In this document: piece by piece, positions 7,881 to 16,149 of the stretch
How the letters are laid out: every line of letters begins with the position of its first letter
How positions within the stretch are numbered: position 1 is the stretch's first letter
NCBI GenBank assembly: GCA_027003115.1
Contig: JALWYS010000197.1
Location: forward strand, 1 to 35,002
DNA from: Deltaproteobacteria bacterium
GTDB taxonomy: Bacteria; Desulfobacterota; Dissulfuribacteria; Dissulfuribacterales; QOAL01
Direction of reading: 5' to 3'
Length of the DNA stretch: 35,002 bases
The notes under the pieces: model-generated
The model's input: only the letters and a program-made list of their open reading frames with translations
Databases searched by the model: none
What the model was told of the DNA's origin: nothing
Translations under genes and position numbers: made by a program

Positions 7881-9679
7881 TGTCTTACATCAAACTCCAG
7901 ATCGAATTTGACACCCTTTTCCTTTGAAACCAGTGAAAGCGCAAGGGTGCCCACCTCGGTCACCTCTGCCTGGAGGGTGACAGGTATTACGGTTCCAGGC
8001 TCAATGCCGGGCGCTTCCATCTTTGTGCGAAGGGTACTAACTGGCTCTATTTCATGGTCCTTCCAGAAATCAATAAGATCCCCAGGCTGGTCCTCTGGTC
8101 TCTGGCTTGAGCCCATGAACTGAAACTCCACCTCCTGGCCCACAACCAGGCCAAATTCCTTTTCTGGAATATCCACAACGGTTCCCTCTTCAAGCCCCTT
8201 AGGCACAACACAAAGGGCCTTTATCACAGGAGGCATTCCAGGGATGGCAAGCCCGGAGGATTCAACGGCAATATAGTAAGACCTTGCAATTCCCCCGCGT
8301 ATCTTTATACCCTCACCCATCTGGACAAGGCCAAAGTGAGCAGCACCACGGGAGACAGCAAGATCAAGATCCGTCCCCAAAAGCTCCTTTGGGGCCTCTT
8401 CCCCATTGACCCAAGAGCTCAGGATTGACATAACCCTCTGTCTCAAGACCGTGGCCTTGAAAACACCGCCGTTAAAAAGAACTGCAGTGGGTCTTACCGG
8501 GCCGTCCATTCCAAGGGCCTCACCCTGAACAGTCAAGAACCTTGCAAGGTGCCTTGTAACTCCGGTATCGCTACAATAGGGAAGACCCAACTCCTTAAGA
8601 CCCAGTGCCTTTCGTTCAGCCGGCGTGTCTGTTACCTGGCACTCAGGGAAGAAGCCGTCAAGTATCACACGGGTCACGAGCTCCCGGCTGAGACTAGTCC
8701 TTATGGTGCCTCCCACCAGTCCGGACCCTCGCCCAGGGATCACCACTGGTACCTCATCAAGCCCTTCGTCCGCAAGTAGCTTTTCCTTGGCAAGTCTCAC
8801 GTTGTTCCAGAGGCTTTGGAACTGGCCCTGATCCAGGTTATGCCCCTTCTTTTTAAGCTCCTCAAAGAGTACGTGGGTGAGGGTAAGGTCCATATTGTCA
8901 CCGCCAAGAAGCAGGTGCTCACCAACAGCAAGCCTTTCAAGGGTGAGAATATTATCTCTGTTCTCCACCTGAATAAGGCTGAAATCCGATGTCCCGCCTC
9001 CAACATCCACCACAAGAATGATGTCTCCTGGCTCTACCTGTTTCTTCCATTCGTCTCCCATTTTGCTTAGCCAGGCGTAGAATGCTGCCTGAGGCTCTTC
9101 AAGGAGAGTGACATTTGAAAGCCCTGCAGAGTTTGCAGCCTGAACGGTCAAGTCCCTGGCAACTGCATCAAAGGAGGCAGGAATGGTGATATAGACCTTT
9201 TGATCCTCGAGGTTCAGGCCTGCCGCTTTACCCATCTTGTGGTTCCAGGCTGCCTTGAAGTGCCTCAAAAAGGTTGCCGTGGCAACAATGGGAGAAAGCT
9301 TCTGGACGTCTTCAGCAGCATCCAGAGGCAGGATTGGGGCTGTCCTGTCAATACCCTTGTGGCAAAGCCAGCTCTTGGCAGATGCAATAAGACGCCCTGG
9401 CACCTCTGCCCCCCTGATCCTTGCCCATTTTCCAACCACCCGTTCCCCAAAAGGGTCCCAGGGCATAACCAGCCCTCCCCCCTCCTTTTCCCGGACGGTT
9501 GGAAGATATATAAAGGAAGGAAGAAGCTTGTATTCCCTGATTTCTCCTGGCGATTCTATTTGAGGGACATCAAAAACCTCTATGCCACTTTCTTCCTTTT
9601 CAAGGTCCATAAAAGAAAGGACACAGTTTGTTGTCCCCAAGTCTATTCCTATAACAAAACGTGATTTTTCCTCGGACAT
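7877..9679 (-). CDS. Hsp70 family protein (DnaK/HscC-like)
   Basis: IGIDLGTTNCVLSFMD, VYITIPASFDAVARDLTVQAANSAGL, VVDVGGGTSDFSLIQ, VLFNGGVFKATVLRQRV nucleotide-binding-domain motifs. Confidence 0.93.
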   Translation of the reverse strand: MSEEKSRFVIGIDLGTTNCVLSFMDLEKEESGIEVFDVPQIESPGEIREYKLLPSFIYLPTVREKEGGGLVMPWDPFGERVVGKWARIRGAEVPGRLIASAKSWLCHKGIDRTAPILPLDAAEDVQKLSPIVATATFLRHFKAAWNHKMGKAAGLNLEDQKVYITIPASFDAVARDLTVQAANSAGLSNVTLLEEPQAAFYAWLSKMGDEWKKQVEPGDIILVVDVGGGTSDFSLIQVENRDNILTLERLAVGEHLLLGGDNMDLTLTHVLFEELKKKGHNLDQGQFQSLWNNVRLAKEKLLADEGLDEVPVVIPGRGSGLVGGTIRTSLSRELVTRVILDGFFPECQVTDTPAERKALGLKELGLPYCSDTGVTRHLARFLTVQGEALGMDGPVRPTAVLFNGGVFKATVLRQRVMSILSSWVNGEEAPKELLGTDLDLAVSRGAAHFGLVQMGEGIKIRGGIARSYYIAVESSGLAIPGMPPVIKALCVVPKGLEEGTVVDIPEKEFGLVVGQEVEFQFMGSSQRPEDQPGDLIDFWKDHEIEPVSTLRTKMEAPGIEPGTVIPVTLQAEVTEVGTLALSLVSKEKGVKFDLEFDVRH

Positions 9680-9689
9680 TCGCTGTTTT

Positions 9690-10382
9690 CTACTGAATCT
9701 CTACTTCGGCAGGCGCAATGACATCCGTCTTTTCCTTGCCTGTCCATTTGGGAAGGTTAAGCTTGGTGAACCTCCAGCCGCAGTGACGAATTATTCCCCT
9801 GTATGGAGGCTCTCCATGAAGATTGCCAATGAGGCGTATCTTGGAAGGGTCAAAATCCTCTTCTATCTCTACCTCGCTGCCCTCTCCTGCATCAAGAACG
9901 GGCTTAAGGTCAAGGGTATCCATGAGCGCTGCCCTGCAGCCTCGGTGAACCTCTCTAACCGCTGCCCCTATCTGGGCATCGTCAAAAGGCTCGATATCTT
10001 CCTGCAAGAAATCAATGAGCCGTCCTTCCCGCTGCAAGAGCCCCAAGAGCTGCACAACGGCAACCTCCTTTGGATATAGCTCTTCTACAGCCTTTTCTGG
10101 CTCCTTTTCAGTGGAGGAAGCTTCCTCCTTTTCTTCTTCCTCGGAAGCAGGGGGCTCTACCGCCTTTTCTTCAGGGCCCTCCTTGCCCTTTCCTGACGGG
10201 ATGCTAGCCATGATCAAGGCGAATATGACCCATGCCACCATGGGACCTGCTGCAAGGGCCCAGCCCTCCCAGTTGTTGTCCTTAAGGAAAAGGTCCTGGT
10301 GAAGATAGACGATATAACTGGTCAATCCACTTACACACGCAAAAAGGAAAAAGGATATGGTTAAGATAGTGCCTTTTTTCAT
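9690..10382 (-). CDS. DUF2760-family membrane-anchored protein
   Basis: Two N-terminal hydrophobic segments, acidic linker, C-terminal block VVQLLGLLQREGRLIDFLQEDIEPFDDAQIGAAVREVHRGC...YRGIIRHCGWRFTKLNLPKW typical of DUF2760. Directly upstream of Hsp70. Confidence 0.8.
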   Translation of the reverse strand: MKKGTILTISFFLFACVSGLTSYIVYLHQDLFLKDNNWEGWALAAGPMVAWVIFALIMASIPSGKGKEGPEEKAVEPPASEEEEKEEASSTEKEPEKAVEELYPKEVAVVQLLGLLQREGRLIDFLQEDIEPFDDAQIGAAVREVHRGCRAALMDTLDLKPVLDAGEGSEVEIEEDFDPSKIRLIGNLHGEPPYRGIIRHCGWRFTKLNLPKWTGKEKTDVIAPAEVEIQ

Positions 10383-10501
10383 AACGTTGCCTTCCGCATA
10401 TTTTTTAAATTACATCAGGACAATAATTCCAGGTACATGATAGGTCAATACGCCTTCTAGGTTGGAAATCAGCCTTGACTCTTTTTCATCTGGCCTTCTT
10501 T

Positions 10502-11500
10502 TTATCCCTTTTTGATTCTTTTTTTAAGAATGCTATCAGGTGATTTTAGCCTGGAAAGAATAGACCTATCCACCTTGAAGACGTATCCTCTGTCGTCCTT
10601 TAAAATACAGTAGCCTTCCTTTTTCTGAAATCCATAGATAAAGAGGCTATGTTCCTTTCCATTACGGATTTTATAAACAAACCTCGTCCTTTTATCCAAA
10701 GCCTTGACCTCGCCTTTTGGCAAAACATCCTTTGCATAAAGGGGAAAAAACTGATTCAAGATTTTGGATGCATCTTCCTGGCTTATAAGCTGCTTCTTAC
10801 CTTTCAACGTAAAGGCCCACTTCCCCTTTCCGTCTTTTTTATCACCCGTTTGTCTGGAAAGACTCCAGTTAACGGACTTGGACTCAAATCTACACTCTTC
10901 TACGTCTATGGATGTATTTGGAATGACAACCAGATCGATCCACGGTCTTACCTCAATTGGCCCCTTTATCTCGTTTGCCCAGATGTCAAAATCGCCTAAA
11001 AGATCCCTTGATACGAGAAAAACCCTGTTTGAATCGTGCCTTTTTACAAATGAGGTTCCCCAGCTTGGACCCTTTTTGCCAACAACAATCCTGGTGATCT
11101 CTCTTCCGCCTCTTTTAAGGACTATCTCTAGACCTTGGCCCTGGGCCAGCCCAAAATCACCCAGATACTTCTGGCTGCTCGACCGAAGCTCACCTGTAAA
11201 ATCAGAAAGGTCTTTTATCAATTTTTCTACCTTTTTCCCCTTGGCAGGTGCCCAGAAGTCCTGTTCCTCTTGCCTGATATGTACTTCCCATCCATCTTTT
11301 GTCTTTCTAAGCTCCAGCTTCTCGTCACTGTTTGAGCGGGAAAATGCACAGATATAATCGGGACGCCTCTCCTTTATCTCTGGCAAAAGGGTTATGAAAA
11401 CCTTTGCCATTTCCTGGCTCATTGGCCGCTGTTTTAAAAAATAAAGAAAGGTTAGTGAAATAAATATGAGGCCCAGTGCAATCAGCTGCCAAAATCTCAT
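10502..11500 (-). CDS. DUF4340 domain-containing protein
   Basis: N-terminal TM, then KLELRKTKDGWEVHI..., KLIKDLSDFTGELRSSSQKYLGDFGL, DUF4340-type architecture. Downstream of Gld-type ABC genes, as is common for this family. Confidence 0.75.
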   Translation of the reverse strand: MRFWQLIALGLIFISLTFLYFLKQRPMSQEMAKVFITLLPEIKERRPDYICAFSRSNSDEKLELRKTKDGWEVHIRQEEQDFWAPAKGKKVEKLIKDLSDFTGELRSSSQKYLGDFGLAQGQGLEIVLKRGGREITRIVVGKKGPSWGTSFVKRHDSNRVFLVSRDLLGDFDIWANEIKGPIEVRPWIDLVVIPNTSIDVEECRFESKSVNWSLSRQTGDKKDGKGKWAFTLKGKKQLISQEDASKILNQFFPLYAKDVLPKGEVKALDKRTRFVYKIRNGKEHSLFIYGFQKKEGYCILKDDRGYVFKVDRSILSRLKSPDSILKKRIKKG

Positions 11501-11516
11501 TTTTTACCTCCAAAAA

Positions 11517-13976
11517 CTAATTCCATGAAAAGCTGCAATTTTGGCGCGCCCTTTTCCTTTTAATTGCATGAAAAATGCCCAAAAGTGTCCAAAGACATGG
11601 CATTAAGAATATGGTAAAGGCCTTCCACAAAAGCCTTTGGGCAGGGGCTACCTCTCTAATGAACCTTTGCATTTGGCTTTTTGTCCTTATGTGGATAAGC
11701 TCATCGCCTAGGCACATGACATCAATGCAATTTAGGAGAAAGGCGGCATTTGAAAATGCGGAAATGCTGCTATCTGAAAACATCTCGCTTGAGCCGATAA
11801 GGATGAGCCTAGATGTCTTGTTTTCACTTTGTTTCGCATGGCCTTTTTCGTTATCATCCACCTTGTCTTTTTTCCCTGTCTTCTTTGCCTCATCCTTTTC
11901 CTCTTCAGGCCACTTTGGTATGCCCTTTTCTCCAAAGGGGTTCTTGAATTTGCCCTTGAGCATCACGGCGAGTGGCCTTTTGGAAAATTCACTGTTTTTT
12001 GGGGTTAAGTCCTGTCTTGAGAGGTCACCTGGATGAAAGGGCCTTGTCCAGCTGTATGGACTTGTCTCAAATAGGTTCAAAAGCCCGAGTTTCTTTTTGG
12101 CCAGGACCTTTTCATCTATTTCAAGACTGTTGCCCCAAAGATATAGCAGGGCCGACAGGTCACTTGTCACGGAGATCTTTTGATTCATGGAGTCTGGCAG
12201 GACCTTTATCTGCATTGGGAAATCTACCGGAGTCCTAACAAGTGCAGTAAAAAGGCCCACTTGAGTGCTGGACTCAATGGAAAGAACCGCATGTCTTTTG
12301 TCAAAAAGCATCTTTTTGCTTACGCTTATGCCAAGATCCTTCACCAACTTGTTTAGGTTGTTGGACATCTGCTGGGCACTTACAGTTATCGTGCCCTGGG
12401 AATTCGAATAATGGTATTTGTAATGTTGAAAGGCAATGATGACAGGCCTTCCAGAAGCGAGAAAACGCCTTACCTCGAATAACTGCCTCTCATTCAGATC
12501 CCAAGGGCCAAGTATAAAAAGGGCCTTGGCATCATCGGGAATGGGAGAGTTCTTTTTTATCTCCTGTCTTAAGACAGTGTAGCCCTGTGATCTTAGAAGC
12601 TGCTCCACCGTTTGGTAACGATCTACAACCGGCGGAACAGGCTGCCCCATCCTTTGATACATCAGATACATCTGGGGTGGTATCTGCTCCTTTTGAGCAA
12701 CCATCACTACCTTGGGGTTTTCCTTCAAGGTGAGCCGGAAAATCTTTGAGACAATGTCATATTCAAGGCTTCCCAGGGAGTCTGGCAGTACCTGGGGGAT
12801 GATTTCATCCTTCTTGTCAAGGTAGGAAAGCTGAAGGGCAGAATAGATCCTCTTTATATTCAATGCGTCCTTTTCAATGGTCTGGGCATTAAAAGGAAGT
12901 ATCCCCTTTTTCCGAAGTTCATCCCGCTCCTTCTGAGAAAGATTGTCTGGATCAACTATCTTGTAGGTAAATTTTGGAGAAAGTCTGGACAATTCATAAA
13001 GGATATCCCCCACATCCCTTGACATCTCCTTCATGGCCGTCGGCATCTTGTCTGGAGAAGAGCAGTAATAGATCACTGATATGGGGACCTTGAGCCTGGA
13101 TAGAACCTTTTTTGTGGACTCTGAAACCGTGTATATCTTGTTTTCCGTAATATCAAAACGGGGAAGTCTGACGTCAAAAAGTAGGGCATTAAGAAAAACG
13201 GCAATGCCAAAAAGCATTAAGACTCCAAAAGTGAATCCCCTTTGAATGCGAAGTTTAAGGAGGCCTTCAAGGGTCAGGATATTGATTGTGAGAAAAACTA
13301 TCGTGTAGGAAAGGAAAAAGACCATGTCCCCTACGTCAATAACTCCCTTTGCAAAGGAAGCAAAATGGCTCTGTATCCCAAGGCTGTGGCGCAAAAAGGT
13401 GCCAAGGCCAGGGACCCAGCCGTCAATAAAGGTTGAAAAAAACTCTGTTCCAGCCAGAAAGCAGAAGAACCCTGCCACAAGGCCAAGGATGAATGCCACT
13501 ATCTGGTCCTTGAAAAAGGCAGATATGGCCATACCCAGAGAAAGCAGGAAGGCCAGTAACAAAATGCTTCCAACATAGCCTCCAATTATTGGCCCCATGT
13601 CGGGATCGCCAAGAAAATGGAGCATTATGGGAATGGTGACAGTGCTGAGCATGGCAAGGGAGCAAAAGATAAGGGAGGCCAGAAACTTACCAAGTACAAG
13701 CCCTGTACTTGAGACCGGAAGACTGAAAAGCAGGCCCAGAGTGCCCTTTCCGCTTTCTTCTGCCCAAAGCCTCATGGTTATTGCAGGGACAAATATTATG
13801 AGAATAAGGGGCAGGTTGGAAAAAAAGGCCCTCATATCGCATAGGCCTGCCACGAAAAATGGAGTCATGAAAAGGCCTGAAGCCACTATCAAGAAGACGC
13901 CAATAAATACGTAGGCCACCGGAGAGTTGAAATAGGAATGAAGTTCCTTTCTGGAAAGGGTTAAGGAAAGGCTCAT
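11517..13976 (-). CDS. ABC-2 permease (GldF-like) fused to GldG/ABC_transp_aux-type domain
   Basis: N-terminal ABC-2 permease (KELHSYFNSPVAYVFIGVFLI, MRLWAEESGKGTLGLLFSLPVS) followed in the same ORF by GldG-like FDITENKIYTVSESTKKVLSRLKVPISVIYY and DDAKALFILGPWDLNERQLFEVRRFLASGRPVIIA. Confidence 0.87.
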   Translation of the reverse strand: MSLSLTLSRKELHSYFNSPVAYVFIGVFLIVASGLFMTPFFVAGLCDMRAFFSNLPLILIIFVPAITMRLWAEESGKGTLGLLFSLPVSSTGLVLGKFLASLIFCSLAMLSTVTIPIMLHFLGDPDMGPIIGGYVGSILLLAFLLSLGMAISAFFKDQIVAFILGLVAGFFCFLAGTEFFSTFIDGWVPGLGTFLRHSLGIQSHFASFAKGVIDVGDMVFFLSYTIVFLTINILTLEGLLKLRIQRGFTFGVLMLFGIAVFLNALLFDVRLPRFDITENKIYTVSESTKKVLSRLKVPISVIYYCSSPDKMPTAMKEMSRDVGDILYELSRLSPKFTYKIVDPDNLSQKERDELRKKGILPFNAQTIEKDALNIKRIYSALQLSYLDKKDEIIPQVLPDSLGSLEYDIVSKIFRLTLKENPKVVMVAQKEQIPPQMYLMYQRMGQPVPPVVDRYQTVEQLLRSQGYTVLRQEIKKNSPIPDDAKALFILGPWDLNERQLFEVRRFLASGRPVIIAFQHYKYHYSNSQGTITVSAQQMSNNLNKLVKDLGISVSKKMLFDKRHAVLSIESSTQVGLFTALVRTPVDFPMQIKVLPDSMNQKISVTSDLSALLYLWGNSLEIDEKVLAKKKLGLLNLFETSPYSWTRPFHPGDLSRQDLTPKNSEFSKRPLAVMLKGKFKNPFGEKGIPKWPEEEKDEAKKTGKKDKVDDNEKGHAKQSENKTSRLILIGSSEMFSDSSISAFSNAAFLLNCIDVMCLGDELIHIRTKSQMQRFIREVAPAQRLLWKAFTIFLMPCLWTLLGIFHAIKRKRARQNCSFSWN

Positions 13977-14929
13977 GATATCCCCTCCTTTTCCTTCTTC
14001 GTCTTTGCATCTTTATGCAAAAGGGCAGAAAAAATCTCTTCAAGGTCCCTCTTTTCCTCGGTTAACTCTAGTATCTTCATTGACCTTTCAAGTGCAAGGC
14101 CAGCAATCTTCTCTCTTACTGGTTCAGGTTCCTTGGTGGTAATGAGGAATGCGTCCCTGTCTCGGCTTACCATTGCTTTATGTGGCGCGAGCAGTTCATT
14201 GAGTTCTTTGATGCCAATGCCATCTTTGGGTGAAAAAACGACCCTCAGATTGGTCTCAGGAAAGACCCTTTTTGAAAGCTCATCAAGTCGTCCATCTGCC
14301 GTGATGCGACCGCCGTTAATGACCACTGCCCTGTCCGTAACAGCCTTTATCTCCTGAAGGATATGACTGCTAAAAAGTATGGCCTTGTCTTTTGCCAGGC
14401 CCTTTACGAGCTGTCGAATCTCCATGATCTGAAGGGGATCAAGCCCAGAAGTTGGCTCATCCAGAATGAGTACAGGAGGGTCATGAATCAGGGCCTGAGC
14501 AAGCCCTACCCTCTGCCTGTAACCCTTTGAGAGCTCTGAAATGGGTCTGCACCATACGGGCGTAAGTCCGCAGTTTTCGCATACCCACTCAAGTCTTTCC
14601 CTTAGATTTTTGCCCTTTATACCTCGGGATCTTGCCGTGAAATCCAGATATTCCCTAACCTCCATGTCATCGTACAAAGGGGCCTGTTCTGGCAAAAATC
14701 CCAGCTCTTTTCTGACAAGCAGGGATTCTTTAGATATGTCGTGCCCGTTTACTGTGGCGGTACCCGAGGTTGGATGTATCTGTGTGGCAAGTATCTTCAT
14801 TATGGTGGATTTGCCAGCACCATTTGGACCTACAAGGCCTACAATCTCACCTTTTTGGACCCGGAAGCTGCAGTTTTCAACAGCCCTAACGCTACCGTAA
14901 CTCATAGACAAGTTCTGGACATCTATCAT
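13973..14929 (-). CDS. ABC transporter ATP-binding protein (GldA/CcmA-type)
   Basis: Walker A VGPNGAGKSTIMKIL, signature ELSKGYRQRVGLAQALIH, Walker B VLILDEPTSGLDP. Start chosen at MIDVQNLSMSYGSVRA rather than the longer tracked start (14971). Confidence 0.9.
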   Translation of the reverse strand: MIDVQNLSMSYGSVRAVENCSFRVQKGEIVGLVGPNGAGKSTIMKILATQIHPTSGTATVNGHDISKESLLVRKELGFLPEQAPLYDDMEVREYLDFTARSRGIKGKNLRERLEWVCENCGLTPVWCRPISELSKGYRQRVGLAQALIHDPPVLILDEPTSGLDPLQIMEIRQLVKGLAKDKAILFSSHILQEIKAVTDRAVVINGGRITADGRLDELSKRVFPETNLRVVFSPKDGIGIKELNELLAPHKAMVSRDRDAFLITTKEPEPVREKIAGLALERSMKILELTEEKRDLEEIFSALLHKDAKTKKEKEGIS

Positions 14930-15081
14930 CCTGAACCTCCAACGAGTTCTTGACCAGGGCCAATGGCCCAAAATTTTTTGGACCTAGAAAATTTATTTCC
15001 TAAAGGGACCTTGTCAAGGAGGAGTCATGACATGATTCTTAAAAGAAAGGCAAGTGATTAGAATTTTTAAATGAGGGCTGA

Positions 15082-16149
15082 TTATATGGGGAGCTCTCCA
15101 GAGGTAGCACTTGCCGCATACTTGAAATATTGCTCCATAAAGCGGCCTGAAACAACTTCCGCCACCGAAAACCTTAGTTTTCCCTTCTCCAGAAACTTTC
15201 CAGACAGGGCAAAAAACAGCATCCTCGAGACCTCAAATATCAGGTTATGGATGGAATCGAGTTTCTCTTTATCAAGTTTTGCCCCATAGGCCCGACACCT
15301 TACCGGTCGGGTTTCAAAGATGGCACATTTGCCATCTAAAAGAAGGGCACACTCAAGGCCTTCATTTTTGTAAGCTCTTATAAAATCCTCCACTAAAATA
15401 TCACCTTTTTCTGAAGACAACCTGCGCCTTATTTCCCTTTCCTTTTGAAGCTGCTCATTGGCCCTTTCCACGAGTCTGTGCCGTTCTGCAATGCGAAGTT
15501 GTTTGTTCAAATAGTAATGTATGTAAAGACTTTCAAGAAAGGAAAGCTCAAAATACTCGTGGCAGCAGTCCGCATGGTCTCTTCCACATGCAGGCACTGA
15601 TTCTGCTACCATGGAGTCCACTGCCTCCAGGATCTTTTCGTATTTGGAAAAATAGACAGAAAGATCAACGCTTTCCCTGTTCTCAAGGTTCGGCTCCCTG
15701 ATACTTAGGCGCCTTTCCCTTTTGTCATACTGTTTAAGGAGCCGCCATTGACTCCAGGAGCTTGAGCCAGCCCGCGTACCCTTAAGCATCTCGCTTGCCT
15801 TTTTGTATCCAAGGCCTTTACGGATGAGATAGGCAGTAACAAAGGTTCCTGTTCGCCCTATGCCGTGCTTGCAATGCACAAGCACCTTCTTTCCCAAAAA
15901 AATGGCCTCGTCAAGCCAATCTAGGGCCTTTTCCATCTCTTCCATGTCAGGGGCATGTTCGTCTGGAATGGGCAGGTAATAGACGTCAAAGCCGGCCTTT
16001 TCCTCTATCTCGTGGAGATCGCAATATTCACCGCATAAATTTACTATGGCAGTTATGCCAGCCTTTTTTATGGTTTCCAGGTCCTCATACGACATAGGCG
16101 CATAGCCAACTGCAAGGTTTGGAGTTATCCAGGTAATCTCATAGGCCAT
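15082..16149 (-). CDS. dual-specificity phosphatase domain fused to YkgJ-like Cys-cluster domain
   Basis: VLVHCKHGIGRTGTFVTAYLIRKGL (HCxxGxxRT phosphatase loop), then CGRDHADCCHEYF and CALLLDGKCAIFETRPVRCRAYG (YkgJ-like cysteine cluster). Start chosen at ATG 16149; the tracked TTG at 16164 is an alternative. Confidence 0.78.
   Translation of the reverse strand: MAYEITWITPNLAVGYAPMSYEDLETIKKAGITAIVNLCGEYCDLHEIEEKAGFDVYYLPIPDEHAPDMEEMEKALDWLDEAIFLGKKVLVHCKHGIGRTGTFVTAYLIRKGLGYKKASEMLKGTRAGSSSWSQWRLLKQYDKRERRLSIREPNLENRESVDLSVYFSKYEKILEAVDSMVAESVPACGRDHADCCHEYFELSFLESLYIHYYLNKQLRIAERHRLVERANEQLQKEREIRRRLSSEKGDILVEDFIRAYKNEGLECALLLDGKCAIFETRPVRCRAYGAKLDKEKLDSIHNLIFEVSRMLFFALSGKFLEKGKLRFSVAEVVSGRFMEQYFKYAASATSGELPI

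Noticed and set aside
9200-9664. 154-aa + strand ORF
   Set aside because: Fully antisense to the well-supported Hsp70 gene; low-complexity translation with no recognisable domain.
10764-11357. 197-aa + strand ORF
   Set aside because: Antisense to the DUF4340 gene; Ser/Pro/Leu-rich shadow frame.
11575-12036. 153-aa + strand ORF
   Set aside because: Antisense to the GldF-GldG fusion ORF; no domain features.
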